Origin: CAMDPA01 sp050186055
GTDB taxonomy: Bacteria > Pseudomonadota > Alphaproteobacteria > Rhizobiales > Hyphomicrobiaceae
Reading direction: 5' to 3'
Length of the DNA: 10,563 nucleotides
Assembly (NCBI GenBank): GCA_050186055.1
Contig: JBFWYV010000174.1
Span: 1-10,563 of the forward strand
Under the pieces are notes generated by a model that worked only from the letters and a program-made list of their open reading frames with translations, ran no database searches and was not told where the DNA came from. Positions 1 through 6,165 of the stretch are shown here, piece by piece. The stretch's first letter is position 1. Each line of letters opens with the position of its first letter. A program made the translations under genes and the position numbers.

Positions 1-440
1 TAACCTATGGTGTCCTTGACCCGTCCGCGTTCAAGGAAGACGGCGGCCCCTCGATTGGCGAGCGGATCAATCAGAGGCTGGTTGCGAAGAACAGGGCACC
101 GTTTCGTGGAGCCGACAATGCCCGTGTGCCTCAGAAGGGCGCAATGGGCGGCTGGGATCAGATGAGGCAACGGCTTGTCGGCGACGGCGACCGACCGATG
201 CTGTTCTATTTTTCGACGTGCAGGGACTCGATCCGCACGATTCCGGCGATGCAGCATGATGCTGACAGGCCGGAAGACATCGACACAAACACTGAAGACC
301 ATGCGGCGGACGATAGCCGTTATGCCTGCATGTCGCGCCCTTGGGCGAAGTCACAGCCCAGGGAAGAGAAGCAAAACCGTTCCGGCTACGCGCTTTATCA
401 GCAGCGCGCGGACACTGACGATTGGCGGACAGCATTATAA
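1..440 (+). CDS. Terminase large subunit, C-terminal part (5' partial)
   Basis: This is the C-terminal 145 residues of the DNA-packaging motor (ATPase plus headful nuclease). The reading frame runs from base 3 to the TAA at 438-440 and enters from outside the window, so the ATPase domain is not visible. The fragment opens with YGVLDP followed by a GGPSI stretch. The Asp of this DP is, by family knowledge, likely the last acidic metal ligand of the RNase H-like nuclease domain. Next come ADNARV and GAMGGWDQMRQRL, then the highly typical tail containing FSTCRDSIRTIPAMQHD, an ED-rich segment with EDHAADD, and RYACMSRPW. This tail is the hallmark of large terminases in P22-like and alphaproteobacterial podoviruses. 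The last ~35 residues after SRPW are polar and low in conservation. The stop overlaps the portal ATG (TAATG), the usual terL-portal order. The family is near certain; catalytic residue assignment is inference. Confidence 0.93.
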   Translation, partial: TYGVLDPSAFKEDGGPSIGERINQRLVAKNRAPFRGADNARVPQKGAMGGWDQMRQRLVGDGDRPMLFYFSTCRDSIRTIPAMQHDADRPEDIDTNTEDHAADDSRYACMSRPWAKSQPREEKQNRSGYALYQQRADTDDWRTAL

Positions 441-2503
441 TGGCCTTCACGGACTATGCTTCCGGCGCGTCCGGCTCCACGGGATCGGGCGCGCAAACGG
501 AAACGACGAAACACTGGCCACTTGGCAAGCTAAAGAAATCGTACACGACCTATCTCTCGTCCAAGAACGAGGAGATCGAGGAACAAAAGCTCTCCCGCCG
601 GTACTATCACGGTTCGCACTGGACGGATGACGAGATCAAGGCGTTGCGCAAGCGCAAGCAGCCGGTCGTCACGTTTAACCGCATTGCTCGCAAGATCGAT
701 GGCGTTGTGGGTATCTTGCAGGCCCGCCGGCAGGACCCGAAGGCGTATGCGCGGACGCCGAAGCATGAGGACGGCGCGGACCTCGCAACGGCTGTGCTGC
801 GGTATATCTGCGACACTGGCAACTGGGCCGATATCTCGACCGAGTGCATCCGTGATGCAGCGATTGAGGGCATTGGCGGGATCGAACTGGAACTGACCGA
901 GAATGGCAACGGCGACAAGGACATCAGCTTTTCGAAGCTCAACCCGGACGGGTTCTTTTACGATCACAGGTCATTTAGCCACAACTTTGAGGACGGGTCA
1001 TATCGCGGTTACGGGAAGTGGCTGGATATCGAGGTTGCTAAAGACCTGTTCCCCGAAAAGGCCGACGAACTAGAGGCCGCGTCGGATTCGGAACTGACCA
1101 CGAACGCTGATCGTGAACAGCGATGGTTTCAGACGGACGGGATCAACCGCAACGTCCGCATTGTGGAATGCTGGTACAAGCACAAGGGAGAGTGGTACTG
1201 GTCCGTGTTCTGCGGCTCTGGCGTGTTGCTGGAAGGGCAATCTCCCTTCTATGACGATAAGGGCAAGACGATTTGCAAGTACATCGCCTTTTCGGCTGGC
1301 GTGGACCATGACGGCGACCGATACGGCTTTGTCCGCAACCTGAAGTCAGCCAACGACGAGATCAATCATCGCCGCTCGAAGGGGCTGCATGAGTTGAATA
1401 GCCGCCGGCTCATTGTTGAGAAGGGCGCGGTTGATAACGTTGAGGGCGTCCGTAAGGAGGCCGCGCGACCGGACGGTGTGATCGAGGTGACGCCCGGACT
1501 TCGGGCCGAGTTTGACGACACGGCGCGACTTGCGAACATCGAGGGCGCGTTCAAGTTCCTCGAAGACGCCAAGAACGAGATCGAGAACTTCGGATATAAC
1601 CCCGCGCTTGTCGGGCAGGGCGTGCAGGACATGTCCGGCAAGGCGATCCAGCTTCAGCAGCAGGCGGGCGTTGCCGAGCTTGGTCCGTTCATCGGCACGA
1701 CGCGGCAGTGGAAGCTGAATTGCTACCGCGCCTTCTGGTCTGGCGCGCAGCGTTACTGGACTGGCGAGCGGTACATTCGCGTCACGGATGACGAGAACCT
1801 CGCGCAGTATATCCAGATTAACGGCTTGCAGATGACCCCGATGGGGCCGGCGCTGGTCAATGCGATTGGCGAGCTTGACGTTGACATCATCATCGATGAA
1901 GGCCCGGACACGATCACCATCGCGCAGGAGACGCACGAGACGCTTGCGAACATCCTGAGTGGCGTTGGCCCGGCTCTGACACCGCAGCAGGCGCAGGCGT
2001 GCGTTCAAATCTTCCTCGACACGTCTTCGATCCCGTCTCAGTACAAGAAGAAGTTCCGCGAGGCGACGGAGGCGGCGAACCAGCCCGATCCGATGCAGGA
2101 GCAGGCCAAGATGGCCGAACTGCAAACCCTCATGGAAAAGGCGCGGGAGACCGGGGCTAATGCCGATCTGAAACAGGCGCAAGCTGCAAAGACCATTGTA
2201 GAGGCGCAACTGCACCCGCAGGCCGTGGCCAACGAAGGCATGGCCGGGATGATGGGGCAGCCACAGGACTACGAAGTCCCCGTCGAGCTTCAGAACGCCC
2301 AGGCGATGGCTGATATCGAAAAGACCTATTCGGAAGTCGAGAAGAACCGCGCGGCTGCCTACAAGACGCAGCGCGAGGGCGATCTCGCACCTCAACAGAT
2401 GATTATTGAACAGCAGAACGCGGCGGCGGATCGGGCCATTGCGGCTCGTAATGCTGACGAAGATCGCAAGATCAAGGCCAAGCAGACGAATGACCGACGA
2501 TAA
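440..2503 (+). CDS. Portal protein, P22-like
   Basis: This is the dodecameric ring at the capsid vertex through which DNA is packaged and ejected, and where terminase and later gp4/gp10-like proteins bind. I chose the ATG at 440 (687 residues), which forms TAATG with the terminase stop. An in-frame TTG at 422 would add six residues but lies inside terL. P22 portal is about 725 residues, so the length fits. Family signals are YYHGSHW at about 55-61, followed by a charged WTDDEIKALRKRKQP stretch and PVVTFNRI (75-82), then a helical segment rich in basic residues with QARRQDP. The N-terminal 25 residues are Ser/Gly/Thr rich and probably disordered. From about residue 540 to the end the protein is Ala/Gln/Glu/Lys rich and strongly helical, matching the long barrel of P22 portal. 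The gene overlaps the next small ORF by 14 bases, and translational coupling is likely on both sides. Confidence 0.93.
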   Translation: MAFTDYASGASGSTGSGAQTETTKHWPLGKLKKSYTTYLSSKNEEIEEQKLSRRYYHGSHWTDDEIKALRKRKQPVVTFNRIARKIDGVVGILQARRQDPKAYARTPKHEDGADLATAVLRYICDTGNWADISTECIRDAAIEGIGGIELELTENGNGDKDISFSKLNPDGFFYDHRSFSHNFEDGSYRGYGKWLDIEVAKDLFPEKADELEAASDSELTTNADREQRWFQTDGINRNVRIVECWYKHKGEWYWSVFCGSGVLLEGQSPFYDDKGKTICKYIAFSAGVDHDGDRYGFVRNLKSANDEINHRRSKGLHELNSRRLIVEKGAVDNVEGVRKEAARPDGVIEVTPGLRAEFDDTARLANIEGAFKFLEDAKNEIENFGYNPALVGQGVQDMSGKAIQLQQQAGVAELGPFIGTTRQWKLNCYRAFWSGAQRYWTGERYIRVTDDENLAQYIQINGLQMTPMGPALVNAIGELDVDIIIDEGPDTITIAQETHETLANILSGVGPALTPQQAQACVQIFLDTSSIPSQYKKKFREATEAANQPDPMQEQAKMAELQTLMEKARETGANADLKQAQAAKTIVEAQLHPQAVANEGMAGMMGQPQDYEVPVELQNAQAMADIEKTYSEVEKNRAAAYKTQREGDLAPQQMIIEQQNAAADRAIAARNADEDRKIKAKQTNDRR

Positions 2504-2666
2504 AGAGCGCCGCCGCGCATACTTCCGGGAATACCGACGCCAGCGCCGCGCAGCGGGTCTGGACGGCATGGGCAACGAGAAAGTGGTCATTCCCGTTGAG
2601 ATGATCCGAGGGCCCTGGGTGCAGGAGTCCAACGGCGTCATGTCGCGCGAACTGCGCGGCGTTTAA
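2490..2666 (+). CDS. Small basic protein of unknown function overlapping the portal gene
   Basis: A 58-residue ORF starting at ATG 2490 inside the portal 3' end (14-base overlap) and ending at TAA 2664-2666. An AAGG at 2474-2477 is a possible but distant ribosome binding site, so coupling to portal translation is more likely. The N-terminal half is very basic, with an arginine-rich helix (ERRRAYFREYRRQRRAAG, residues 6-23). The second half is hydrophobic/neutral (VVIPVEMIRGPWVQ). The helix could bind nucleic acid or the acidic surface of a partner. I do not recognise a family with certainty; small proteins with a YFREYRRQ-like helix are, from memory, common beside phage structural genes. A longer in-frame start at 2406 exists but would lie wholly inside the portal gene and is less likely. 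It appears to be a real gene because it fills the space up to the scaffold leader and uses a coupled start. Confidence 0.65.
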   Translation: MTDDKERRRAYFREYRRQRRAAGLDGMGNEKVVIPVEMIRGPWVQESNGVMSRELRGV

Positions 2667-2699
2667 GAGATCGTAAAGCTTCCACGACACGGGAGCCGC

Positions 2700-2720
2700 C
2701 ACGCCCTGCGTTAAGGGGTG
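2700..2720 (+). other. Small imperfect hairpin in the scaffold leader
   Basis: CAC-g-CCCT (2700-2707) can pair with AGGG-GTG (2714-2720) around a GCGTTA loop, giving seven pairs with one bulged G. No T-run follows, so this is not an intrinsic terminator. It sits about 35 bases before the scaffold start, within the 88-base gap 2667-2754. No convincing -35/-10 promoter is seen in that gap. The role, if any, is unknown. Confidence 0.3.
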
Positions 2721-2744
2721 AATACGTCTCAGCACGATACGCGA

Positions 2745-2752
2745 AAGGAAGG
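2745..2752 (+). promoter_or_regulatory. Ribosome binding site of the scaffold gene
   Basis: AAGGAAGG lies immediately upstream of ATG 2755, with the AAGGA part ending about five bases before the start. It supports ATG 2755 as the start and suggests independent initiation after the intergenic gap, unlike most genes here, which rely on overlaps. Confidence 0.7.
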
Positions 2753-2754
2753 CT

Positions 2755-3627
2755 ATGTCTGAAACGACCGTCCCGATGGACGACAAGGAACTGTGGAACG
2801 CTGCAACTGAGGCCGAGCCTGCACAGGCGGAAACCGTCGAGCAGGAACAGCCAGAAGTTGGCCAGCCCCGTGACGAACACGGACGCTTTGCAACAAAAGC
2901 ACAGGATCCGGAACAGGAGCCAGTCGGGCAAGCGCCCGTCGCTCAGGAGCCGGAGCCGAAAGAGCAGGGCATTCCGTCATGGCGGCTGAAAGAGGAAGCT
3001 GAAGCAAGACGTGCTGCCGAAGCGCGATTGGAAGAGTTCAATCGTCGCGAATGGCAGCGTGAGCAGGAACTCGCGCAACTGCGCCAGCAACTGCAACAGG
3101 CAACTCAGCCACAGGAACAAGTCGATCCCTACGCCGATCTGCCGGGCGCGATCAAGCAGGCGACTTCTCCGTTTGAGGGCCGCTTGTCCTCATTCGAGAG
3201 CAAAATGGTCCTGCGCGCGTCGCGAGCGGAATCCGTTGTCGAGCATGGCCGCGAGGCTGTGGCCGAAATGGAAACCGCCATTCAGAAGGCAATGCAATCC
3301 GGAGACCCGGAGATGCAGTTGCTTTCGATGCAGATGCGCGCATCGGACCATCCGGTCGGCCTCGCCATGAAGTGGTACCAGAATCACAAACTGGTAACGC
3401 AGACCGGCGGCGATATTGAGTCCTACAAGGCCAAGCTTCTCGAAGACCCGGAGTTTTTAAACCGGGCGTTGGAAGCGGCGCGGCTCAAGGCGGGCAATCA
3501 GCAGAAGCCTTCGTCAGTGGTTTCACTCCCGCCTTCGCTCAACAAGGCGGCGGCCTCTATGCCGGTTGGCAACGAGGACAACGACATGAGCGACGGCTCT
3601 TTGTGGCGGTTCGCCACAGCACGATGA
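2755..3627 (+). CDS. Probable capsid scaffolding protein
   Basis: A 290-residue protein placed between portal and major capsid protein, the standard place for the scaffold that guides procapsid assembly and leaves before or during packaging. Sequence features fit. There is an acidic Glu/Gln/Pro-rich disordered N-terminus (1-70), including RDEHGRFATK (39-48). Then comes IPSWRLKEEAEARR (73-86), leading into a long heptad-like helix to about 117 rich in Arg, Glu and Gln. The middle and C-terminal parts are helical (EMETAIQKAMQ; MRASDHPVGLAMKWY). The IPSWRLKEE-plus-coiled-coil pattern is common, from memory, in proteins next to capsids of this type. The end of the frame has tandem stops TGA TAG (3625-3630). 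No protease motif is seen, so a separate or fused head protease is not indicated. Function rests on position and composition rather than a catalytic signature. Confidence 0.72.
   Translation: MSETTVPMDDKELWNAATEAEPAQAETVEQEQPEVGQPRDEHGRFATKAQDPEQEPVGQAPVAQEPEPKEQGIPSWRLKEEAEARRAAEARLEEFNRREWQREQELAQLRQQLQQATQPQEQVDPYADLPGAIKQATSPFEGRLSSFESKMVLRASRAESVVEHGREAVAEMETAIQKAMQSGDPEMQLLSMQMRASDHPVGLAMKWYQNHKLVTQTGGDIESYKAKLLEDPEFLNRALEAARLKAGNQQKPSSVVSLPPSLNKAAASMPVGNEDNDMSDGSLWRFATAR
3602..3618 (+). other. Perfect hairpin at the 3' end of the scaffold coding region
   Basis: TGTGGCG (3602-3608), a GTT loop, and CGCCACA (3612-3618) form a 7-bp perfect inverted repeat inside the last codons of the scaffold gene, seven bases before its stop codon. 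No T-run follows. It may stabilise the mRNA 3' end after termination at the downstream terminator, or may be fortuitous. Confidence 0.45.
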
Positions 3628-3629
3628 TA

Positions 3630-3680
3630 GCCCAACGATAGACGAAATGACCCGCCCTTGAGGCGGGTTTTTTGTTGGGC
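3630..3680 (+). repeat. Outer inverted repeat enclosing the terminator (GCCCAAC / GTTGGGC)
   Basis: GCCCAAC at 3630-3636 and GTTGGGC at 3674-3680 are exact 7-base inverted copies flanking the intrinsic terminator. The right arm begins just after the T-run, so it is transcribed only on read-through RNA. On such RNA the whole element could fold as a two-tier stem. The right arm abuts the capsid ribosome binding site (GGAAAGGAAAG, 3681-3691). The pairing is visible; a regulatory role is inference. Confidence 0.6.
3650..3673 (+). terminator. Rho-independent terminator between scaffold and capsid genes
   Basis: ACCCGCC (3650-3656), loop CTTGA, GGCGGGT (3662-3668), then a run of six T (3668-3673). 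The stem has six G-C pairs plus one A-T. An upstream A-tract (AAATG, 3645-3649) can lengthen the stem against the T-run with one G-T wobble and one mismatch. This is a classic intrinsic terminator for + strand transcripts ending after the scaffold gene. No clear promoter follows before the capsid gene, so it is probably partial or overridden by antitermination. Confidence 0.85.
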
Positions 3681-3682
3681 GG

Positions 3683-3691
3683 AAAGGAAAG
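3683..3691 (+). promoter_or_regulatory. Ribosome binding site of the major capsid gene
   Basis: The purine-rich AAAGGAAAG ends three bases before ATG 3695, with its GGA core (3686-3688) six bases away. It directly follows the right arm of the outer inverted repeat, so folding on read-through RNA could alter its exposure. It supports ATG 3695 as the start. Confidence 0.7.
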
Positions 3692-3694
3692 AAG

Positions 3695-4879
3695 ATGGCC
3701 GTTACGCCCATCCAGTCCAACAACAAGCTCGTTAAGTACACGCGGGAAATCAACCGCGAGTTCGTGCGCGAGAACTTGTTCTCGCCCTATATGGGCGAAG
3801 ACCTGACCTCGATCATTCGCATCAAGAATGATTTGAAGGCTGGCGGCGAGCAAATGAATATCCCGCTCGTCACGAAACTGACCGGAACCGGCAAGGGCGC
3901 TGGTACACTGGTCGGCGCGGAAGAGAAGATCGACAACTACGGCATGCGGGTCTGGGTTGACTGGCTCCGTCATGCGGTCGCGACTTCTAAGTCGGAGCAG
4001 CAAAAGGACTCGGCCGATATCTTCGGTGAGGCCAAGCCGCTGTTGTCGGATTTCGGCAAGGAGAAAGTCCGCGACGAAATCATCGAAGCGCTGATGGCTC
4101 TGCCGTCTGAGTCGGCTCAGTCCGACCTTGGTTCGGATGAAGGTGGTCGCGTCAACGGCATCCGTTACGAAGACGCCACGTCAGGCAACCTGAATACGTG
4201 GAACGTTTCCAACGGAACCGGCGCTGCGGCCCGTATCCTTTACGGCTCGGCTGTCGGCAACTATGCCGCCACGCATGCCTCTGCTCTGTCGCAGGTGTCT
4301 GCGTCGGGTTCAACCGGCAAGTTCACGGCGGCGAATGCATCTCTGTTGAAGCGCATGGCTGAGAATGCGGCCCCGAAAATCCGGCCGTTCAAGACCCGCG
4401 ATGGTTACGAGTATTACGTGATCTTCGCAGGTTCGAACACGTTCCGCGACTTCAGGAACGACAGCGCCGTTATCGCCGCGAACCGCGAAGCCCGCGCCCG
4501 TGAGGGCAACGGCATGGATCGCAATCCGATCTTCCAGGATGGCGACCAGCTCTATGACGGCCTGATCGTCCGTAAGGTCCCGGAAATCTCCCGGTACGTG
4601 ACGGATGTGTGGACCTCACTCAAGACGGCTGGCTCTGGTTCGACTCGTGTTGAGCCTGTCTTCCTGTGCGGTCAGCAGGCGGCGGTTGTTGCCTACGGCC
4701 AGATGATGAAGCCCACCTTCCGCAAGGAAGACGACTACGGCTTTATCTCCGGCACCGGCATCGAAGCCTGTTACGGCGTTTCGAAGATGTTCAAAAAGCA
4801 TCCGATCAACACGGGCGGCACGGACCTCATTCAGTGGGGCGTGGCGACCGGGTTCTTCTACGCGCCGACTGACGCCTAA
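3695..4879 (+). CDS. Major capsid protein, N4-gp56/DUF4043 type
   Basis: A 394-residue protein forming the icosahedral head shell. The N-terminus (LVKYTREINREFVRENLFSPYMG, about residues 12-34 in two adjoining pieces) is typical of the N4-gp56 family (DUF4043). So are the PLVTKL segment with a Gly/Thr-rich loop that ends in LVGAEEKIDNY, and WVDWLRHAVATSKSEQQ. Further matches are YVIFAGSNTFRDF in the middle and DGLIVRKVPEI, PVFLCGQQAAVVAYGQ and a C-terminal IQWGVATGFFYAPTDA. This family has the HK97-like capsid fold by general knowledge. There is no N-terminal maturation extension, consistent with a separate scaffold gene just upstream. The gene has its own good ribosome binding site. The capsid type differs from P22 gp5, although portal, gp4 and gp10 are P22-like, so the module is mosaic. 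Confidence 0.93.
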   Translation: MAVTPIQSNNKLVKYTREINREFVRENLFSPYMGEDLTSIIRIKNDLKAGGEQMNIPLVTKLTGTGKGAGTLVGAEEKIDNYGMRVWVDWLRHAVATSKSEQQKDSADIFGEAKPLLSDFGKEKVRDEIIEALMALPSESAQSDLGSDEGGRVNGIRYEDATSGNLNTWNVSNGTGAAARILYGSAVGNYAATHASALSQVSASGSTGKFTAANASLLKRMAENAAPKIRPFKTRDGYEYYVIFAGSNTFRDFRNDSAVIAANREARAREGNGMDRNPIFQDGDQLYDGLIVRKVPEISRYVTDVWTSLKTAGSGSTRVEPVFLCGQQAAVVAYGQMMKPTFRKEDDYGFISGTGIEACYGVSKMFKKHPINTGGTDLIQWGVATGFFYAPTDA

Positions 4880-4886
4880 GCAGAGT

Positions 4887-4892
4887 AGGAGG
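4887..4892 (+). promoter_or_regulatory. Strong Shine-Dalgarno of the decoration-like gene
   Basis: AGGAGG, a full match to the anti-Shine-Dalgarno core, eight bases before ATG 4901. It is the strongest ribosome binding site in the window, which suggests that the following protein is made in large amounts, as expected for a capsid surface protein. Confidence 0.85.
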
Positions 4893-4900
4893 AAAGAACA

Positions 4901-5389
4901 ATGACTGACTATACTGCTACGGGTGCCAGCGCTTCCACCCCGGCCTTTGGTTATGGTGGTGCGGGCGATACCGTTGTTGTCAACTCGATCTATACGCCAT
5001 CGACCACTCTTCTGGCGAATGATCGCATCCTTATGGCGCGTTTGCCCAAGGGTGCGGTGATCGTCGGCGGCCGGGTGTATGGTGCAAACCTTGACTCGAC
5101 GGGCTCAGGCTCGGCGCTTCTCGACATGGACCTCGGCGTTGACATGGGCGGGACGGTTGATACCGACCAGCTCGGCAACTTCGGCATCTGGTCGAGCGCT
5201 GCTGTTGCTGGCGTGAAGCCGGAAGTGGGTTACGAAATGCCGCTCGGGGGTCTTCTCCGCACGGCTGGCCCGCAGACCATGACTGGCGACTACAACCACG
5301 TCTATCTGACGGTTGTGGCGTCGGCTGCTGGTCAGACTGCCGGCAAGGTCGGCCTTGAGTTGCGTTACCGGATCGGCGCGCATTCTTGA
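4901..5389 (+). CDS. Probable capsid decoration / minor head protein
   Basis: A 162-residue protein directly after the major capsid gene, with the strongest ribosome binding site here. It is rich in Gly, Ala, Ser, Thr and Val and low in charge, with alternating hydrophobic stretches (TVVVNSIYTPSTTL, GAVIVGGRVYGANL, VYLTVVASAA, VGLELRYRIGAHS) that suggest a mainly beta-strand fold. It lacks catalytic motifs, a signal peptide and membrane helices. Position immediately after the capsid, size and predicted abundance point to a decoration or cement protein stabilising the shell. I infer this from context and do not recognise a named family with confidence. A minor structural or head-fibre role is the alternative. 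Its TGA (5387-5389) overlaps the TTG start of the next gene. Confidence 0.6.
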   Translation: MTDYTATGASASTPAFGYGGAGDTVVVNSIYTPSTTLLANDRILMARLPKGAVIVGGRVYGANLDSTGSGSALLDMDLGVDMGGTVDTDQLGNFGIWSSAAVAGVKPEVGYEMPLGGLLRTAGPQTMTGDYNHVYLTVVASAAGQTAGKVGLELRYRIGAHS

Positions 5390-6165
5390 GGTTCGAGCCG
5401 ATTGAGGGCGTATGCGTCCTCGATGACAAAAGCTGCCGGCGCAACGTGCGTTTATCGTTGCGCCGGGGCTTGCGTGTCTGCGGATGGTCTCCGAAGCGTG
5501 TCGGGTCGCTTGCCATTGTGGGGAGCGGCCCGTCCGTTTCAGGCTATCTGGGTGAACTTAAAGAGTGGCCCGGCGAAATCTGGGCGATCAACGGTGCCTA
5601 TCGGTATCTGATCGAGAACGGCGTTCACGTTCATGGCTTTGTCGGCCTCGATCCGGTCCCCGGATTGAAGGAATACGTGGAGGTCCGAAGGGGCCACACA
5701 ACTTTCCTGCTCGCGTCTGTTTGCGATCCTTCGGTGTTCGATGAACTGAAGGACGAGGATGTATGGCTCTGGCACTCAAAGCAGGGCGAGCTTTTCCGAT
5801 ATCCGAAAGGCTCTCAGGTCGTTGGGGGTGGGACGACGTGTCTTACACGCGCTCCGTTCCTCGCGCACATGGTCGGCTGGCGGGACATCACGGTGTATGG
5901 GGCGGATTCGTCCTTTGACGAGGACGCTTATTGCTACCGGACCGGAGCGTTCCGGGAAGACACAACGCGCCCCCGCATTCCGGTTGAGGTTGCCGGGACA
6001 AACAAGGTGTTCTGGACGGAGGCTAATCTTCTGAAACAGGTTTCCGTGTTCGGCGTGATGATGCGGATGTTTAACGAGACGCATCCGATTCTGAAGATGC
6101 GATGCGGCGGGCTGATGCAGGCTTTCCTTGACTCTCCAATGTACGAGATACGGGATGCAGCCTGA
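5386..6165 (+). CDS. DUF115/MptE-like Rossmann protein, putative glycosyltransferase (paralogue 1)
   Basis: A 259-residue protein with the layout of the DUF115/MptE-like superfamily, which resembles GT42 (CstII-like) sialyltransferases. Motifs in order: LAIVGSGPS (42-50, nucleotide-binding GxGPS loop), WAING (66-70), GLDP (87-90), SVCDPSVF (111-118), GGGTTCLTRAP (147-157), DITVYGADSSF (167-177), WTEANLLKQ (210-218) and RCGGLM (239-244). In CstII, as I recall, GNGPS, a following Asn, a Cys-Ser motif and a GYKEIYLSGIDF motif occupy the same order. The position of the GT42 catalytic His seems to hold Trp/Thr instead, so activity may differ or be absent. The start is TTG 5386 (TTGA overlap with the upstream stop); no upstream start exists in frame, because a stop lies at 5356-5358. 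The substrate is unknown; nucleotide-sugar or nucleotide binding is inference. It is paralogous to the next gene. Confidence 0.68.
   Translation: MRFEPIEGVCVLDDKSCRRNVRLSLRRGLRVCGWSPKRVGSLAIVGSGPSVSGYLGELKEWPGEIWAINGAYRYLIENGVHVHGFVGLDPVPGLKEYVEVRRGHTTFLLASVCDPSVFDELKDEDVWLWHSKQGELFRYPKGSQVVGGGTTCLTRAPFLAHMVGWRDITVYGADSSFDEDAYCYRTGAFREDTTRPRIPVEVAGTNKVFWTEANLLKQVSVFGVMMRMFNETHPILKMRCGGLMQAFLDSPMYEIRDAA

Noticed and set aside
422..439. TTG at 422 as portal start
   Set aside because: It lies inside the terminase end with no better ribosome binding site, whereas ATG 440 gives the standard TAATG coupling.
1346..2641. 431-residue open frame on the minus strand across the portal gene
   Set aside because: The translated sequence is Arg/Leu-rich and shows no family features, while the + strand encodes a clear portal protein. 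It is a codon-bias shadow.
2700..2720. Hairpin in the scaffold leader as a terminator
   Set aside because: The stem has a bulge and no T-run follows, so it was listed only as a hairpin.
3601..3628. Possible promoter (TTGTGG, 16-base spacer, GATGAT) before the capsid gene
   Set aside because: The -35 matches only three of six consensus bases and the sequence is explained by the scaffold 3' end and its hairpin; support is too weak to annotate.
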